Of a stretch of 64,000 bases of DNA, positions 34,096 through 42,396 are shown piece by piece. Under the pieces are notes generated by a model, which was not told the origin of the DNA, ran no database searches, and saw nothing but the letters and a program-made list of their open reading frames with translations. The DNA comes from a virus. How positions within the stretch are numbered: position 1 is the stretch's first letter; the number at the start of each line of letters is the position of its first letter. Made by a program: the position numbers and the translations under genes. Where the stretch lies: the IMG/VR virus record IMGVR_UViG_3300034021_000300, positions 1-64,000 of that record; one strand, given 5' to 3'.

Positions 34096-36060
34096 TTATT
34101 TACACCAAAATACAGAAAGTTCAGGTGTTGCAGTTAATTTTACTCTTTTACAAAATACATCAGCAGCCCTATTCATAGATTCTTCTACTACTTTAGACAT
34201 TTGCTCTGCTAATTCTAAAGGAACTTCTAAAACATTCTCATCATGTACTGTATTAACAAATTTAACAGTATTAAAAAGATTGTTCTTTTCTATATACTCA
34301 AATATATACACACAACTTAACTTAGTAATAGTAGCTCCTAGTCCCTGTACAGGATAATTCAAAGACTTTCTTTCAAAGTCTCCTTTTAGCCTAAAGTACT
34401 TTTTAACTTTTTCTACTTTATCTGCTGTTTTGTTTGCCCTGTATTGCTCCCAAAATTCCCTTGTTAGTTGTTGTTTTATCTGAGAATACTCTTCATATTG
34501 AGCTGTAGGAAAATAATACTTTAATCCTGTTTCTTGTGATATTAAGATATAGCCCCTATCAATAGATTCTTTCTTTACTCTATCAAAGTAAGCTCTTAAT
34601 CCAGGAAATGCTTTAAAGTAAGAATCATATATTTTATCCCCATCTTCTTTAGGTATATTAAGGTTTTCTGCTATAGTTATACCTGTACCCCCGTAATTAA
34701 TGGCAAATCCCGCAGATTTAGCAAATTGTCTTTTCTTCTTATGTTTTTCCTTTACCTCGTCTAAAGTTAATCCCTCTAATTCAGGATACATCTTTGAAGC
34801 CACGAAAGAATGCATATCAGCCAGCCCTTCATCATAGAACTTAAGAATATTAGCATCTAAACATTTATTAGCTAAAATAATTTGCTCTTGTCCACTATAG
34901 TCACTTATAATTAATGTATTACCTTTTTCAGCAATGAAACAACTTCTAGTAAATGGGTCACTTGGTATGTTTTGTAAATTAATATATTCTGCTCCATTAT
35001 CTTTATTTTTACCTCCTGAAGATAATCTACCTGTATCCATTATCTGGTTAAAGTTAGTATGTATCCTACCAGTTGCTTTGTTTATGTGTTTCAGAACAGT
35101 TTCACCATAAGTACTTATAAGTTTAGCAGCTTTACTATATTCTCTGTACAAAGGTATTATAGGGTGATTTAATTTAGCTACCACTCCATCTTCAACAGAC
35201 TTTTTACTTACTCCTTGGTCTACAATAGTTACATTCATTCCAAGATGCTCAAAAAGCTCTATTACTTGTTTAGAAGAAGCCCAATTAATTCTTGTATTTA
35301 CATTTTCATCAAACAAACTTAATTGGTTATCTATAAACTTAGTAATATTATTCTGTATTAAAAAAGTATTTAAAGCTTCTACACATTTATTATAATGCTC
35401 TTTATCCTTTTTACACTTCTCTAGCCATTTATCAGAATCTAGTTTTATACCAGAATACTCAATATAAGCCAAAACTTTGACAAATAGATTTTGAAGGTAA
35501 CAGTCTATATATTCTTTCTTTTCGTATAATTGTTCTATTTGTTTATCTCTGATAATACCAAGGTATTTACAGTCCATAGCACAATACTTAATTACCCTAG
35601 CTGTTAGACCTTCTCTATGTATTAGACCCCTTTGAGATTTATCAATATCATTTGTATGTGCGTATTTCTCACCTAAAGCGCCTAAATTCTTTTTAGCAAA
35701 CTTATCCCCAAGAGTAATTACCCTTTCCGCCAAATAGGTATCATAAACTATTTTAGGATATATGCCATGATAATATAAAAATCTTAAGTCAAACTTTAAG
35801 TTCTGTCCTAAAATTAGTTTACTTTCTATAAGTTCTTTAAATAACTCTGGCTTATAATACTCTACATCTATTACAAATTGATTGTCAAAATCCCCTAATT
35901 GAAGTGTCAACAACCTTTTAGTAAAGGGGTCAAAGCCCATAGTCTCTGTATCTAAGAAGATTTCATGCTTATCTTTAAAATAGCTGAATACATCTTCTAT
36001 TTTACACACTTTATAATCTTCATTAGAAAACAATTCTTCATTTCCTAATAAGTATATCAT
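34096..36060 (-). CDS. DNA polymerase, family A, with 3'-5' exonuclease
   Basis: A 654-residue replicative polymerase. The exonuclease domain has IFLDTET (DxE, residues 37-39), ILGQNLKFDLRFL and KYCAMDCKYL (Exo III YxxxD). The polymerase domain has motif A LIISDYSGQEQIIL (about 385), motif B RQFAKSAGFAINYGG and motif C TVHDENV (HDE, residues 606-608). The frame extends to 36141, but those residues are cysteine-rich and overlap the next gene; ATG 36060 forms an ATGA junction with its stop, so it is preferred. There is no 5'-3' nuclease domain, as is usual for phage enzymes. It is the core of the phage replisome. Confidence 0.92.
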   Translation of the reverse strand: MIYLLGNEELFSNEDYKVCKIEDVFSYFKDKHEIFLDTETMGFDPFTKRLLTLQLGDFDNQFVIDVEYYKPELFKELIESKLILGQNLKFDLRFLYYHGIYPKIVYDTYLAERVITLGDKFAKKNLGALGEKYAHTNDIDKSQRGLIHREGLTARVIKYCAMDCKYLGIIRDKQIEQLYEKKEYIDCYLQNLFVKVLAYIEYSGIKLDSDKWLEKCKKDKEHYNKCVEALNTFLIQNNITKFIDNQLSLFDENVNTRINWASSKQVIELFEHLGMNVTIVDQGVSKKSVEDGVVAKLNHPIIPLYREYSKAAKLISTYGETVLKHINKATGRIHTNFNQIMDTGRLSSGGKNKDNGAEYINLQNIPSDPFTRSCFIAEKGNTLIISDYSGQEQIILANKCLDANILKFYDEGLADMHSFVASKMYPELEGLTLDEVKEKHKKKRQFAKSAGFAINYGGTGITIAENLNIPKEDGDKIYDSYFKAFPGLRAYFDRVKKESIDRGYILISQETGLKYYFPTAQYEEYSQIKQQLTREFWEQYRANKTADKVEKVKKYFRLKGDFERKSLNYPVQGLGATITKLSCVYIFEYIEKNNLFNTVKFVNTVHDENVLEVPLELAEQMSKVVEESMNRAADVFCKRVKLTATPELSVFWCK

Positions 36061-36269
36061 ACACTTCCATTTATTATATAAGGTATAGCAGCAGCAAGAA
36101 AAGTCCCTAAAATGACTACTATTATAGCCCCTGCTGACCAAGATAATATAGCATCATCAGTAGCAAACCAAGACCGCATTACAAACCTACCTATCCAATA
36201 AGGTACAAATATAATAGCAGCTATACTGACTATTACAATTATCGTTCTTTCTATCATAACTTTAAACAT
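36057..36269 (-). CDS. Small membrane protein with two predicted helices
   Basis: A 70-residue protein with hydrophobic segments IIVIVSIAAIIFVPYWI and AGAIIVVILGTFLAAAI separated by a short polar loop. Directly upstream of the polymerase start with an ATGA overlap. Function unknown; a tiny membrane protein in an early block could act on the host envelope. Confidence 0.6.
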   Translation of the reverse strand: MFKVMIERTIIVIVSIAAIIFVPYWIGRFVMRSWFATDDAILSWSAGAIIVVILGTFLAAAIPYIINGSV

Positions 36270-36523
36270 TTATTACAGTAATACTTTTCTCCTTCTTCTA
36301 ATGGTTCCCCATTAAACCTTTTACTACACCATTCGCATTGTAAAGGCTTTAATTTGATTCCAAGATGTTCTTCAGTATTCTTATCCCAATTAGCCAATAA
36401 AGTCTTTCTAAGCTCTTGTATTTGCCTTACAATAGATAATTCAGAAGGAGTAAAGCTAGACATATTAAATGTTAATCCAGATACTCTAGCTTTAGACCAA
36501 TTTCTTTCTCTTGCTTTATTCAT
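36254..36523 (-). CDS. Small zinc-ribbon protein
   Basis: An 89-residue protein ending with two CxxC knuckles, CEWCSKRF and YYCNKCLKL, separated by about 18 residues, a typical zinc ribbon. The N-terminal half is basic and helical. Likely DNA- or RNA-binding. It abuts the gene upstream at 36523. Confidence 0.6.
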   Translation of the reverse strand: MNKARERNWSKARVSGLTFNMSSFTPSELSIVRQIQELRKTLLANWDKNTEEHLGIKLKPLQCEWCSKRFNGEPLEEGEKYYCNKCLKL

Positions 36524-36699
36524 TATAAATCATCGTTTAACCTATCTATTGACCTTTGAAATAGATTATAGACAGTACCTGCATTATAAACATGTTTTAA
36601 TTTATCTTTAACAAGTTTTCTTAAACTTTCCATAGTATGGTCATGTGCTATTAATTCCTTAACAGCGTTAAGTATTTCTTCTGTTGTTTCTTCTATCAT
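36523..36699 (-). CDS. Small helical protein
   Basis: A 58-residue protein (MIEETTEEILNAVKELIAHD...) with acidic start and basic end, almost all helix. ATG 36699 is used because bases upstream encode a separate 27-residue membrane peptide whose TGA overlaps this ATG. Confidence 0.55.
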   Translation of the reverse strand: MIEETTEEILNAVKELIAHDHTMESLRKLVKDKLKHVYNAGTVYNLFQRSIDRLNDDL

Positions 36700-36779
36700 T
36701 TTTCTTCTTTTAAGATTATAAATATTGTAGGCAATACTACAAATATAAATATACAAGCACCTAGTAGTAGTATTTGCAT
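36696..36779 (-). CDS. 27-residue membrane micro-protein
   Basis: A tiny frame, MQILLLGACIFIFVVLPTIF then IILKEEK, entirely a transmembrane segment with a charged end. Its ATG comes 3 bases after the upstream stop and its TGA overlaps the next ATG, the arrangement used throughout this operon. It fills the gap exactly. Unknown function; confidence is limited by size. Confidence 0.45.
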   Translation of the reverse strand: MQILLLGACIFIFVVLPTIFIILKEEK

Positions 36780-36781
36780 TG

Positions 36782-36982
36782 TTATTCTAATGGTTTAAAA
36801 CTAACTTCTATTATAGCATACAATGTTCTGTATATTACAATAACAGGTAGGCAAATTAGGTATATAATTATAGGAAATATGTATGTAGGTTTTATTTTTT
36901 CGCCCCTATTAGCTAATGGTCTTATACACCATGCGTATATTATAAATACAAGTGCAGTTAATATTATTTTTGTTGGTGTCAT
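36782..36982 (-). CDS. Small membrane protein
   Basis: A 66-residue protein with two hydrophobic stretches (IILTALVFIIYAWCI and YIFPIIIYLICLPVIVIY) around a basic loop. Third membrane gene in a row with the two below it. Unknown function. Confidence 0.55.
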   Translation of the reverse strand: MTPTKIILTALVFIIYAWCIRPLANRGEKIKPTYIFPIIIYLICLPVIVIYRTLYAIIEVSFKPLE

Positions 36983-37009
36983 ATCCTTATTTGTTAAAGT
37001 TGGTTAAAA

Positions 37010-37156
37010 TTATATGTTTATTTCTAAAAATGTAAGGTCTGCCCTAATGCTTGCATCCGTTTTGTAGGGCAGTTTCCATCCGTCAAACACTATACAGGTA
37101 TTCCACCAACTTATCGGGGCAAAACATATAAATCTTATGTAAAATCTTGGTTTCAT
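37010..37156 (-). CDS. 48-residue hypothetical protein
   Basis: A short protein, MKPRFYIRFICFAPISWWNT then CIVFDGWKLPYK and a polar end. The ATG at 37156 follows the upstream stop directly; a longer frame to 37225 overlaps that gene. Unknown. Confidence 0.4.
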   Translation of the reverse strand: MKPRFYIRFICFAPISWWNTCIVFDGWKLPYKTDASIRADLTFLEINI

Positions 37157-37157
37157 C

Positions 37158-37412
37158 TTATTTGCTGTTAAAGTTGGTTTCGTAGTATTGTTCAAAATCT
37201 TGAATAACATAGTTGTGTCTTTCATACGTTACACCATTGGCAAATCCGTTTTCCCTTGCTTTTTTCATCTGCTCACGCTCTTTGGGGAGTTTGGCTTGTG
37301 CCTTTACAATTGAGTGCAAAAAGCCCGATGCTATATTTGGGCTATCTTGTTCTTGTGCTTTTTGCATTTCTATTTGCAATTCAGCTATCAATTCCTGTAA
37401 CGCTGTTTCCAT
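37158..37412 (-). CDS. Hypothetical protein of Bacteroidota phage type
   Basis: An 84-residue helical protein (METALQELIAELQIEMQKAQ..., ARENGFANGVTYERHN). It marks the left end of a run of genes (37158-38998) that is richer in G and C than the rest of the early block, so the run may have been acquired as a unit. Confidence 0.6.
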   Translation of the reverse strand: METALQELIAELQIEMQKAQEQDSPNIASGFLHSIVKAQAKLPKEREQMKKARENGFANGVTYERHNYVIQDFEQYYETNFNSK

Positions 37413-37428
37413 GTTGTTTATGCTTTGT

Positions 37429-38325
37429 TTAAAACCTGTTAGTACTTAGGTATTGCTTGATGGCTTCGGCTGCTTTTTGGGCTTCTTGTTCTGTTTTAAA
37501 GCAGTTGCCAGCTAATATTCTTGGTCTGTCTAAATCGTGGTGAGTATAAATTGTTTTCCTAACCTTAAACCAATCATTTATATAGTAATAATCCTCAAGT
37601 AATTTTGGTTGCCACCTCTGCTCTGTTTCAATTGGTGCTAACTCTGCCCATTTGCCGTTATACCATATACATTGGCTTACTTTATTTGGTTTATCTTTAG
37701 TATATAAAGCATTGTTTTCTTTTGAGTACTCATAATCGCCATCCGTTATGCCTATCTCTTTATTAGATACAGCGTTTTTAAACTTCGTACCAACAGGATA
37801 TTTCTTCTCTGCTATGACTACTAAGTGGGCTTGTATTTCTTCGGTCGTGGGTTGGTAAACATAGATAGTGCCTATTGTTATAAGCCCTCCATATGGCGAT
37901 TGATTATCTACTCTTAAATCACCATTTTTTAATATTTCAATAACCAAACCACAATTTCCAATTTCATCTTTTACCCACTCCCCAACTTTAGGTTTCCATT
38001 CTTTGCCCTGTTCTTGGGCTAAAAATTCAGCGTGAGTAGCAGGTTTAAAAAATGGTTGATGTTTTATTAAATGTGCATAGTCATCTTTAAATCCCGTGTT
38101 GTCTATGATGATACCATTAACTACTTGGTATATTTTCCCTGCTGTATATAGTTCGCCTTGCCAAGAAGTACACCTCACATAATAACCCTCTGTTGTATCA
38201 ATAGGCTGATAGGGGGTAAATTCTTTTTTACAATTTGTAATAATGGGAAGAATTGTTGAAAGGTTTTTTAAATAAGCCTCAATAGCCTCTATTCGCTTTA
38301 AGTCCTGTTCTGTTAAGTTAGTCAT
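37429..38325 (-). CDS. Hypothetical protein with YPVGTKF / NGKWAEL domain
   Basis: A 298-residue protein. After a helical head come beta-rich units: EGYYVRCTSWQGELYTAGKIYQV split at residues 45-67, WKPKVGEWVKD (about 130-140), KKYPVGTKFKNAVS (about 174-187) and WYNGKWAELAP (about 230-240). The last two signatures recur in the 541-residue protein at 40761-42386 (YPIGTKF, YENGKWAEI), so the two are paralogues or share domains. Such proteins are common in Bacteroidota phages; function unknown. Confidence 0.55.
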   Translation of the reverse strand: MTNLTEQDLKRIEAIEAYLKNLSTILPIITNCKKEFTPYQPIDTTEGYYVRCTSWQGELYTAGKIYQVVNGIIIDNTGFKDDYAHLIKHQPFFKPATHAEFLAQEQGKEWKPKVGEWVKDEIGNCGLVIEILKNGDLRVDNQSPYGGLITIGTIYVYQPTTEEIQAHLVVIAEKKYPVGTKFKNAVSNKEIGITDGDYEYSKENNALYTKDKPNKVSQCIWYNGKWAELAPIETEQRWQPKLLEDYYYINDWFKVRKTIYTHHDLDRPRILAGNCFKTEQEAQKAAEAIKQYLSTNRF

Positions 38326-38560
38326 TTGATGTGGGTTTAAGGGTTTGTAGTGATTTTAATAATTCGTCTAATACGAGGGCGGCTAATGGGTCTTGATAGC
38401 AAGTCCTTTCTAAAGCAATTTGTTTCTCTACTGCTTGCTTATAGGCTGTTACGCCATCAATGTAAGCAAGTTTATAATCTTGTTTTTCAATTTCGCTGTT
38501 AGGCTTCAATATATTAGCCTCGTATTCTGATTGTTCAATCCACTCGTAGTTTAGTGTCAT
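38318..38560 (-). CDS. Hypothetical protein, 80 residues
   Basis: A helical protein (..WIEQSEYEANILKPNSEI..) ending LAALVLDELLKSLQTLK. The family is scattered in Bacteroidota phages. Part of the G+C-richer run. Overlaps its downstream neighbour by 8 bases. Confidence 0.55.
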   Translation of the reverse strand: MTLNYEWIEQSEYEANILKPNSEIEKQDYKLAYIDGVTAYKQAVEKQIALERTCYQDPLAALVLDELLKSLQTLKPTSND

Positions 38561-38580
38561 GGTGTTTGTTTTAAAGGGTT

Positions 38581-38817
38581 TTACTCTCCATTGTTAGTGT
38601 TGTTAGTGTTGAATAAAGTGTATAGTTCGGTGGTGGTTTTTCGGCTCTTATCTTTAATATAACATAGCTTTGGCGCACCATCAGCTATTGTGTTGTTTCT
38701 TATCCACTCAGCAAACGCAATAGCCTGTTCTTGCATGGCTTGTTTGGCTCTTTCTTGCGTTATTTCACGCATACCATTTGCGGTTGTAGAGGCTAATACA
38801 ATTTCGTCTTTGTTCAT
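38581..38817 (-). CDS. Hypothetical protein, 78 residues
   Basis: A mainly helical protein with ERAKQAMQEQAIAFAEWIRN (about residues 22-41) and a threonine/asparagine-rich tail, a pattern common in small Bacteroidota phage proteins. Its leader, AAAACCAAGTAACAATG, is identical to that of the gene at 38837-38998. Confidence 0.55.
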   Translation of the reverse strand: MNKDEIVLASTTANGMREITQERAKQAMQEQAIAFAEWIRNNTIADGAPKLCYIKDKSRKTTTELYTLFNTNNTNNGE

Positions 38818-38836
38818 TGTTACTTGGTTTTACAAT

Positions 38837-38998
38837 TTAGACTGATTGGTGTAAATATTTTGTTTTTGGATATAATGGTATTGAAACATTAGCCATTACA
38901 GCCCCGCAATCATTACATTTTAAATACTTTTCTTTTGCATCTTCTTTTGGAGAAAATGGAGAAAGATTGCCATTGCACCGTAAACAGTTTACTTTCAT
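38837..38998 (-). CDS. 53-residue zinc-ribbon protein
   Basis: A short frame starting MKVNCLRCNGNLSPFSPKED with knuckles CLRC and CNDC about 20 residues apart, so it is a zinc ribbon. The gap it fills is otherwise empty, and it shares an identical 17-base leader with the next gene. Confidence 0.6.
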   Translation of the reverse strand: MKVNCLRCNGNLSPFSPKEDAKEKYLKCNDCGAVMANVSIPLYPKTKYLHQSV

Positions 38999-39025
38999 TG
39001 TTACTTGGTTTTAGATAGTTTGTGT

Positions 39026-39217
39026 CTAAAGTAATAAATATAATACTATTATTCCTAATAATATTACTAATATTACTAATCTTTTAGCTTCTTTCTTATG
39101 TTTCAATAAGTATCTTTCAGCTTTATATCCTTGAGAATTTAAACTCATAGAATGAAACCATACTCCTCTTATTATAATGTAACATATAATAGCTGTTATT
39201 ATTAATAGTAATTTCAT
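39026..39217 (-). CDS. Small membrane protein
   Basis: A 63-residue protein with an N-terminal (LLLIITAIICYIIIRGVWF) and a C-terminal (LVILVILLGIIVLYLLL) hydrophobic segment around a basic centre (YKAERYLLKHKKEAKR). ATG 39217 is chosen since the frame upstream (to 39322) runs through strongly folded non-coding sequence. Confidence 0.55.
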   Translation of the reverse strand: MKLLLIITAIICYIIIRGVWFHSMSLNSQGYKAERYLLKHKKEAKRLVILVILLGIIVLYLLL

Positions 39218-39229
39218 AATTCTTTTATA

Positions 39230-39351
39230 AAAAACTTCTATAGTACATCTTATAGAAGTTATTAGTAATTCCAGTTTCACATAAGGAATTATTAAACAGG
39301 TTAAAGAACTGTCAATATGCACCCTGTTTTAATGCTCAAAGATAAAACTGG
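39230..39351 (-). other. Structured intergenic segment (nested inverted repeats)
   Basis: Nested inverted repeats are seen: CCAGTTT (39271-39277) with AAACTGG (39345-39351), and inside it ATTAAACAGG (39291-39300) with CCTGTTTTAAT (39323-39333, one bulge). A further 10-bp hairpin AACTTCTATA / TATAGAAGTT lies at about 39234-39261. It follows the tRNA and precedes the small membrane gene, so it could be a processed or regulatory RNA. No known family recognised. Confidence 0.5.
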
Positions 39352-39407
39352 ATTGGGTTAGTAAGACATAATAAGTCTTAGTGTTGCAGTTTTTCTTTGA
39401 TTATTAG

Positions 39408-39481
39408 TCTCCCTGACAAGATTCTAACTTGTGACTTTCCCATTAGAAGTGGGATACTCTATACAGCTGAGTTACAGGGAG
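39408..39481 (-). tRNA. tRNA-Arg (anticodon UCU)
   Basis: A 74-base cloverleaf on the minus strand. Acceptor CTCCCTG / CAGGGAG (7 perfect pairs), T8 A9, D stem ACTC / GAGT, anticodon stem TCCCA / TGGGA with loop CTTCTAA and anticodon TCT, variable AAGTC, T stem ACAAG / CTTGT with loop TTAGAAT, discriminator A. CCA is not encoded. The T loop is non-canonical (TTAGAAT rather than TTCGAAT) but otherwise the fold is complete. It reads AGA codons, which look abundant in this AT-rich genome. Confidence 0.88.
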
Positions 39482-39495
39482 ATATATAATATTAC

Positions 39496-40059
39496 TTAAA
39501 GTATCTCTTTAATAAGAGAATCCAATTGTACTTCAATATCTTTTCCAAAGATAAGTGTTTTATTTGCTGTTATCAAATCTAAATCGTATTCTGAAGGATT
39601 ATTTTGGGTCAGGGTATTCTGTATTTCTACTACTATCAATTCATCTTCAAGTTCTTCTTCTATCCAATTACCTAAAACTTCTAATTCATCTTTAAATCTT
39701 AAATCAGAAATAATTACAACAGATTGCTTTTCTCTCCAAATATCAACCATAGCCAATTCTGTATCAAAATTATAAATACTATTTAAAACTTCTTTGGCAA
39801 AAGGATTAAAACTAAAACTAGATTTAATAGCATCAGCAGTAGTTTCTAATAAATTTCTACCAACTTCTTTTTCATCTCTATTCTCCCAATTAAGAGGAGA
39901 TTTTTTAGGAAAAAATGCTTTATCTACTATCTTCTTCAAAGGTTCAGCAAAAGCTAATACTTTATTACTTACACCTTTTTCATCTAATTTCTTAGCTAAC
40001 ATAGCTGCTACTGTGGATTTACCACTACCATTCTTGCCTTTTAGTGCTATAATTTTCAT
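39496..40059 (-). CDS. Deoxynucleoside monophosphate kinase-like
   Basis: A 187-residue P-loop kinase. Walker A is GKNGSGKST (residues 8-16). Later VVIISDLRFKDELEVL (about 115-130) matches the DxRF..E region of phage dNMP kinases such as T4 gp1, which phosphorylate dNMPs to supply replication. It precedes the tRNA and overlaps the gene upstream by 4 bases. Confidence 0.75.
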   Translation of the reverse strand: MKIIALKGKNGSGKSTVAAMLAKKLDEKGVSNKVLAFAEPLKKIVDKAFFPKKSPLNWENRDEKEVGRNLLETTADAIKSSFSFNPFAKEVLNSIYNFDTELAMVDIWREKQSVVIISDLRFKDELEVLGNWIEEELEDELIVVEIQNTLTQNNPSEYDLDLITANKTLIFGKDIEVQLDSLIKEIL

Positions 40060-40250
40060 GCTTCTGTATCTAAATTAGTTACATATTTTACAGGAACTTT
40101 CTGTACTATGTTAATCGCACCTTTAAGATATACATAATGCCCATATAATTCAGCTCTATGTTCATCAGTAATTACTTCTTTCAACTCTCTGTTTAATAGA
40201 ACTTGTAACTTTTTATGTAATTGTCTTTTATACCTAGTAAGTTTGTCCAT
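40056..40250 (-). CDS. Small basic hypothetical protein
   Basis: A 64-residue protein with a basic helical start (MDKLTRYKRQLHKKLQVLL) and a beta-like end. Unknown family. Start and stop overlap conventions fit the operon. A long inverted repeat lies just upstream. Confidence 0.5.
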   Translation of the reverse strand: MDKLTRYKRQLHKKLQVLLNRELKEVITDEHRAELYGHYVYLKGAINIVQKVPVKYVTNLDTEA

Positions 40251-40263
40251 AATAATAGTATAA

Positions 40264-40355
40264 AAAGCAAGCCAAGTACCACCTAATCAGTTAAATACCT
40301 ACAGTGTGCAGTAACTGTTTTTGTTAGTAAATAATTTCTCAGCTTGGCTTGCTTT
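40264..40355 (-). other. Structured intergenic segment / long-stem hairpin
   Basis: A perfect 13-bp inverted repeat, AAAGCAAGCCAAG (40264-40276) and CTTGGCTTGCTTT (40343-40355), encloses 66 bases. Inside are CAGTTA (40288-40293) and TAACTG (40312-40317). On the minus strand the outer stem is followed by TTTTATAC. It may end transcription of the gene upstream or be a stable RNA domain. No known family recognised. Confidence 0.55.
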
Positions 40356-40366
40356 ATAGTTTTTAA

Positions 40367-40750
40367 TTAAGCTTTCTTTTCAGCAGGAACTGAATAAATT
40401 GCTGCTTCATCAGCCTTAAACTCTGCAATTTCTTCTTGCAAAGCTGCAATTTGGTTTTCATAACCCAAGATTACATTACGTTTAGCACGTACTTGTTTTA
40501 GGTAAGTAACACAATAGCTTTCTGCACCTTCTGTAGTGTTTACACTATCAGGATTTACATTAAGGATTGTTTCGTTAAGATCTTCTTTGGCATCAACAAT
40601 CTTTTCTTCAAGAGTTTCAATTTGATCCTCACGCATAGAAATTTGTTTAGCCAGATGTTTATCTAACTTACCTTCAAAACGAGTTAGTTTTGCTTCATCA
40701 CCGCCTTTAAGAAAGGCTAATACACGGTCTTTTAAATTTGACTTTTTCAT
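40367..40750 (-). CDS. Coiled-coil hypothetical protein, 127 residues
   Basis: A charged helical protein (FEGKLDKHLAKQISMREDQI..., IVDAKEDLNETILNV..., IAALQEEIAEFKADEA) with a strong coiled-coil look. Bounded downstream by the long-stem hairpin. It may be structural or a scaffold for other early proteins; no family recognised. Confidence 0.6.
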   Translation of the reverse strand: MKKSNLKDRVLAFLKGGDEAKLTRFEGKLDKHLAKQISMREDQIETLEEKIVDAKEDLNETILNVNPDSVNTTEGAESYCVTYLKQVRAKRNVILGYENQIAALQEEIAEFKADEAAIYSVPAEKKA

Positions 40751-40760
40751 TGTTTGTTGT

Positions 40761-42386
40761 TTATAAATTAATTATTGATTTCTTTTTGTACTTTTTAACT
40801 ATTGGTAAATCTAATTGTTGATTAATTGGTTTAGCTAAATACTCTACTTCACTAAACTCATACTTTTGCTTTTTAGGCTCTGCAAAAATAGGATATTCTT
40901 CTGGATTTTTAATAAATTCTGAATACAGTTCTTGTTTATACTCAAAATAAGTATCTGTAACTTTATAACCGTGAGCTTTAGCTATTTCTTCTGAAGTTGC
41001 TTTACGCAGGTCTTTTATTTCTATCCAACCATTTCCATCGTATTTAAGCTCTCTATTAAACATACGAACTGCTTTACTACCCTCAAGAGTATCAATCTTA
41101 TAAGCTTCACCAATATTTCTATCATGACAAGTATTATCATTTAATGGTACAACCCAATCTCCTACTTTAAATTCTTCTGTAGTATTAGTTTTAGGTTCTT
41201 CAATTATTTCAGCCCATTTACCATTTTCATAAACACATCTATTGTAAGTAGTATTTCCATACTTAGAATTTATACTACTAGCAAATAAACTTCCACTATT
41301 TGTTACTTGATACATACAGGTACCACTAATTTTAAAATTAGTGCTTGTAACAATACAATGTTCCTTTCTCTGACTTAAATGAGCAGGATAAAACTTAGTA
41401 CCTATTGGATAACGTTGTTTAGCTTGAGAAATTAAATCTTCTTCAATAGATTCTTCTTTAACTTCAGATGGATTAAATCCAATTGGCATTAGTTCCCAAT
41501 CTGTAGGTAAATTAACTTTACTAACAGCACACCCATTATCTATACTATAATTATACCCATTGTCATAAGTTATTTTAGTAAAGTTGCCTTTTTTTATACC
41601 TGTATTTTGAGGACTATCTTTTAAAGCTTTAATATACCTACCAACTAAATCTTCTTCTTTCTTCATATCCTTAATATTAGTAATACCAGATTCAAAAGCT
41701 TTGATTTCTTCAGTAGTGGCTTGTCTTATATTTTTACACCAAGAATTTATTGTACTATTTTTAACTCTATAAGGTATTTCACTAACATCTTGTTGTGATA
41801 GTTCTCCTATATCATCAACTCTAGCATCATTATCAGAATATCTTTCTGTAACTACAACAATACTACCTATCTTAAATTTACCAAATACTAATACTTCTGA
41901 TTCTTTGGGGTTTTGTTGAGCATCAAATGAAGCTTTATCAGAGATTTTATAATCAGTAGCTAAACTTTCTGAATTTCCATCAAATGTAATATAAGCAATG
42001 GAACCTTGAAAACCTTTTAATTTAAGTCTCTCTGTTTTAGGATTATAGCTTTCTACTTCATATATTTTACCTACAACATTAAAATCATTAACAGATAAAT
42101 CAGTATTAGAACCTTTAATACATTCTACATATTCTGGAATAACTTCATATACATTTAAATCAAATTTGCCACCATCTCCTATTCTATAAGAATTAACAGA
42201 AACAGGTTTACCATCTGCTTTTATCCAATTTACTTGCACCCAAAGATAGGTAGACAGAGAAGGAAAATGTTTTTTACTATTAACAATTACACCATACTCA
42301 GCACCTATTCCCTGACCTGCAAATTGAGAATCTTTATCTAATAATACTTTTAAGCCTACTACGGCATTATCTTTTGTTACTTTCAT
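40761..42386 (-). CDS. Large beta-rich protein with repeated YPIGTKF / NGKWAEI units
   Basis: A 541-residue protein, the largest unknown in the early block. Beta-rich modules repeat: GAEYGVIVNSKKHF (about 27-40), FKIGSIVVVTERY (about 170-182), RYPIGTKFYPAH (about 317-328), YENGKWAEI (about 373-381), and FKVGDWVVPLNDNTCHD (about 393-409). KxGdxVv units suggest small SH3-like barrels. It shares modules with the protein at 37429-38325. It is preceded by a terminator-like hairpin. Function unknown. Confidence 0.6.
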   Translation of the reverse strand: MKVTKDNAVVGLKVLLDKDSQFAGQGIGAEYGVIVNSKKHFPSLSTYLWVQVNWIKADGKPVSVNSYRIGDGGKFDLNVYEVIPEYVECIKGSNTDLSVNDFNVVGKIYEVESYNPKTERLKLKGFQGSIAYITFDGNSESLATDYKISDKASFDAQQNPKESEVLVFGKFKIGSIVVVTERYSDNDARVDDIGELSQQDVSEIPYRVKNSTINSWCKNIRQATTEEIKAFESGITNIKDMKKEEDLVGRYIKALKDSPQNTGIKKGNFTKITYDNGYNYSIDNGCAVSKVNLPTDWELMPIGFNPSEVKEESIEEDLISQAKQRYPIGTKFYPAHLSQRKEHCIVTSTNFKISGTCMYQVTNSGSLFASSINSKYGNTTYNRCVYENGKWAEIIEEPKTNTTEEFKVGDWVVPLNDNTCHDRNIGEAYKIDTLEGSKAVRMFNRELKYDGNGWIEIKDLRKATSEEIAKAHGYKVTDTYFEYKQELYSEFIKNPEEYPIFAEPKKQKYEFSEVEYLAKPINQQLDLPIVKKYKKKSIINL

Positions 42387-42396
42387 AGTCTTGTTA

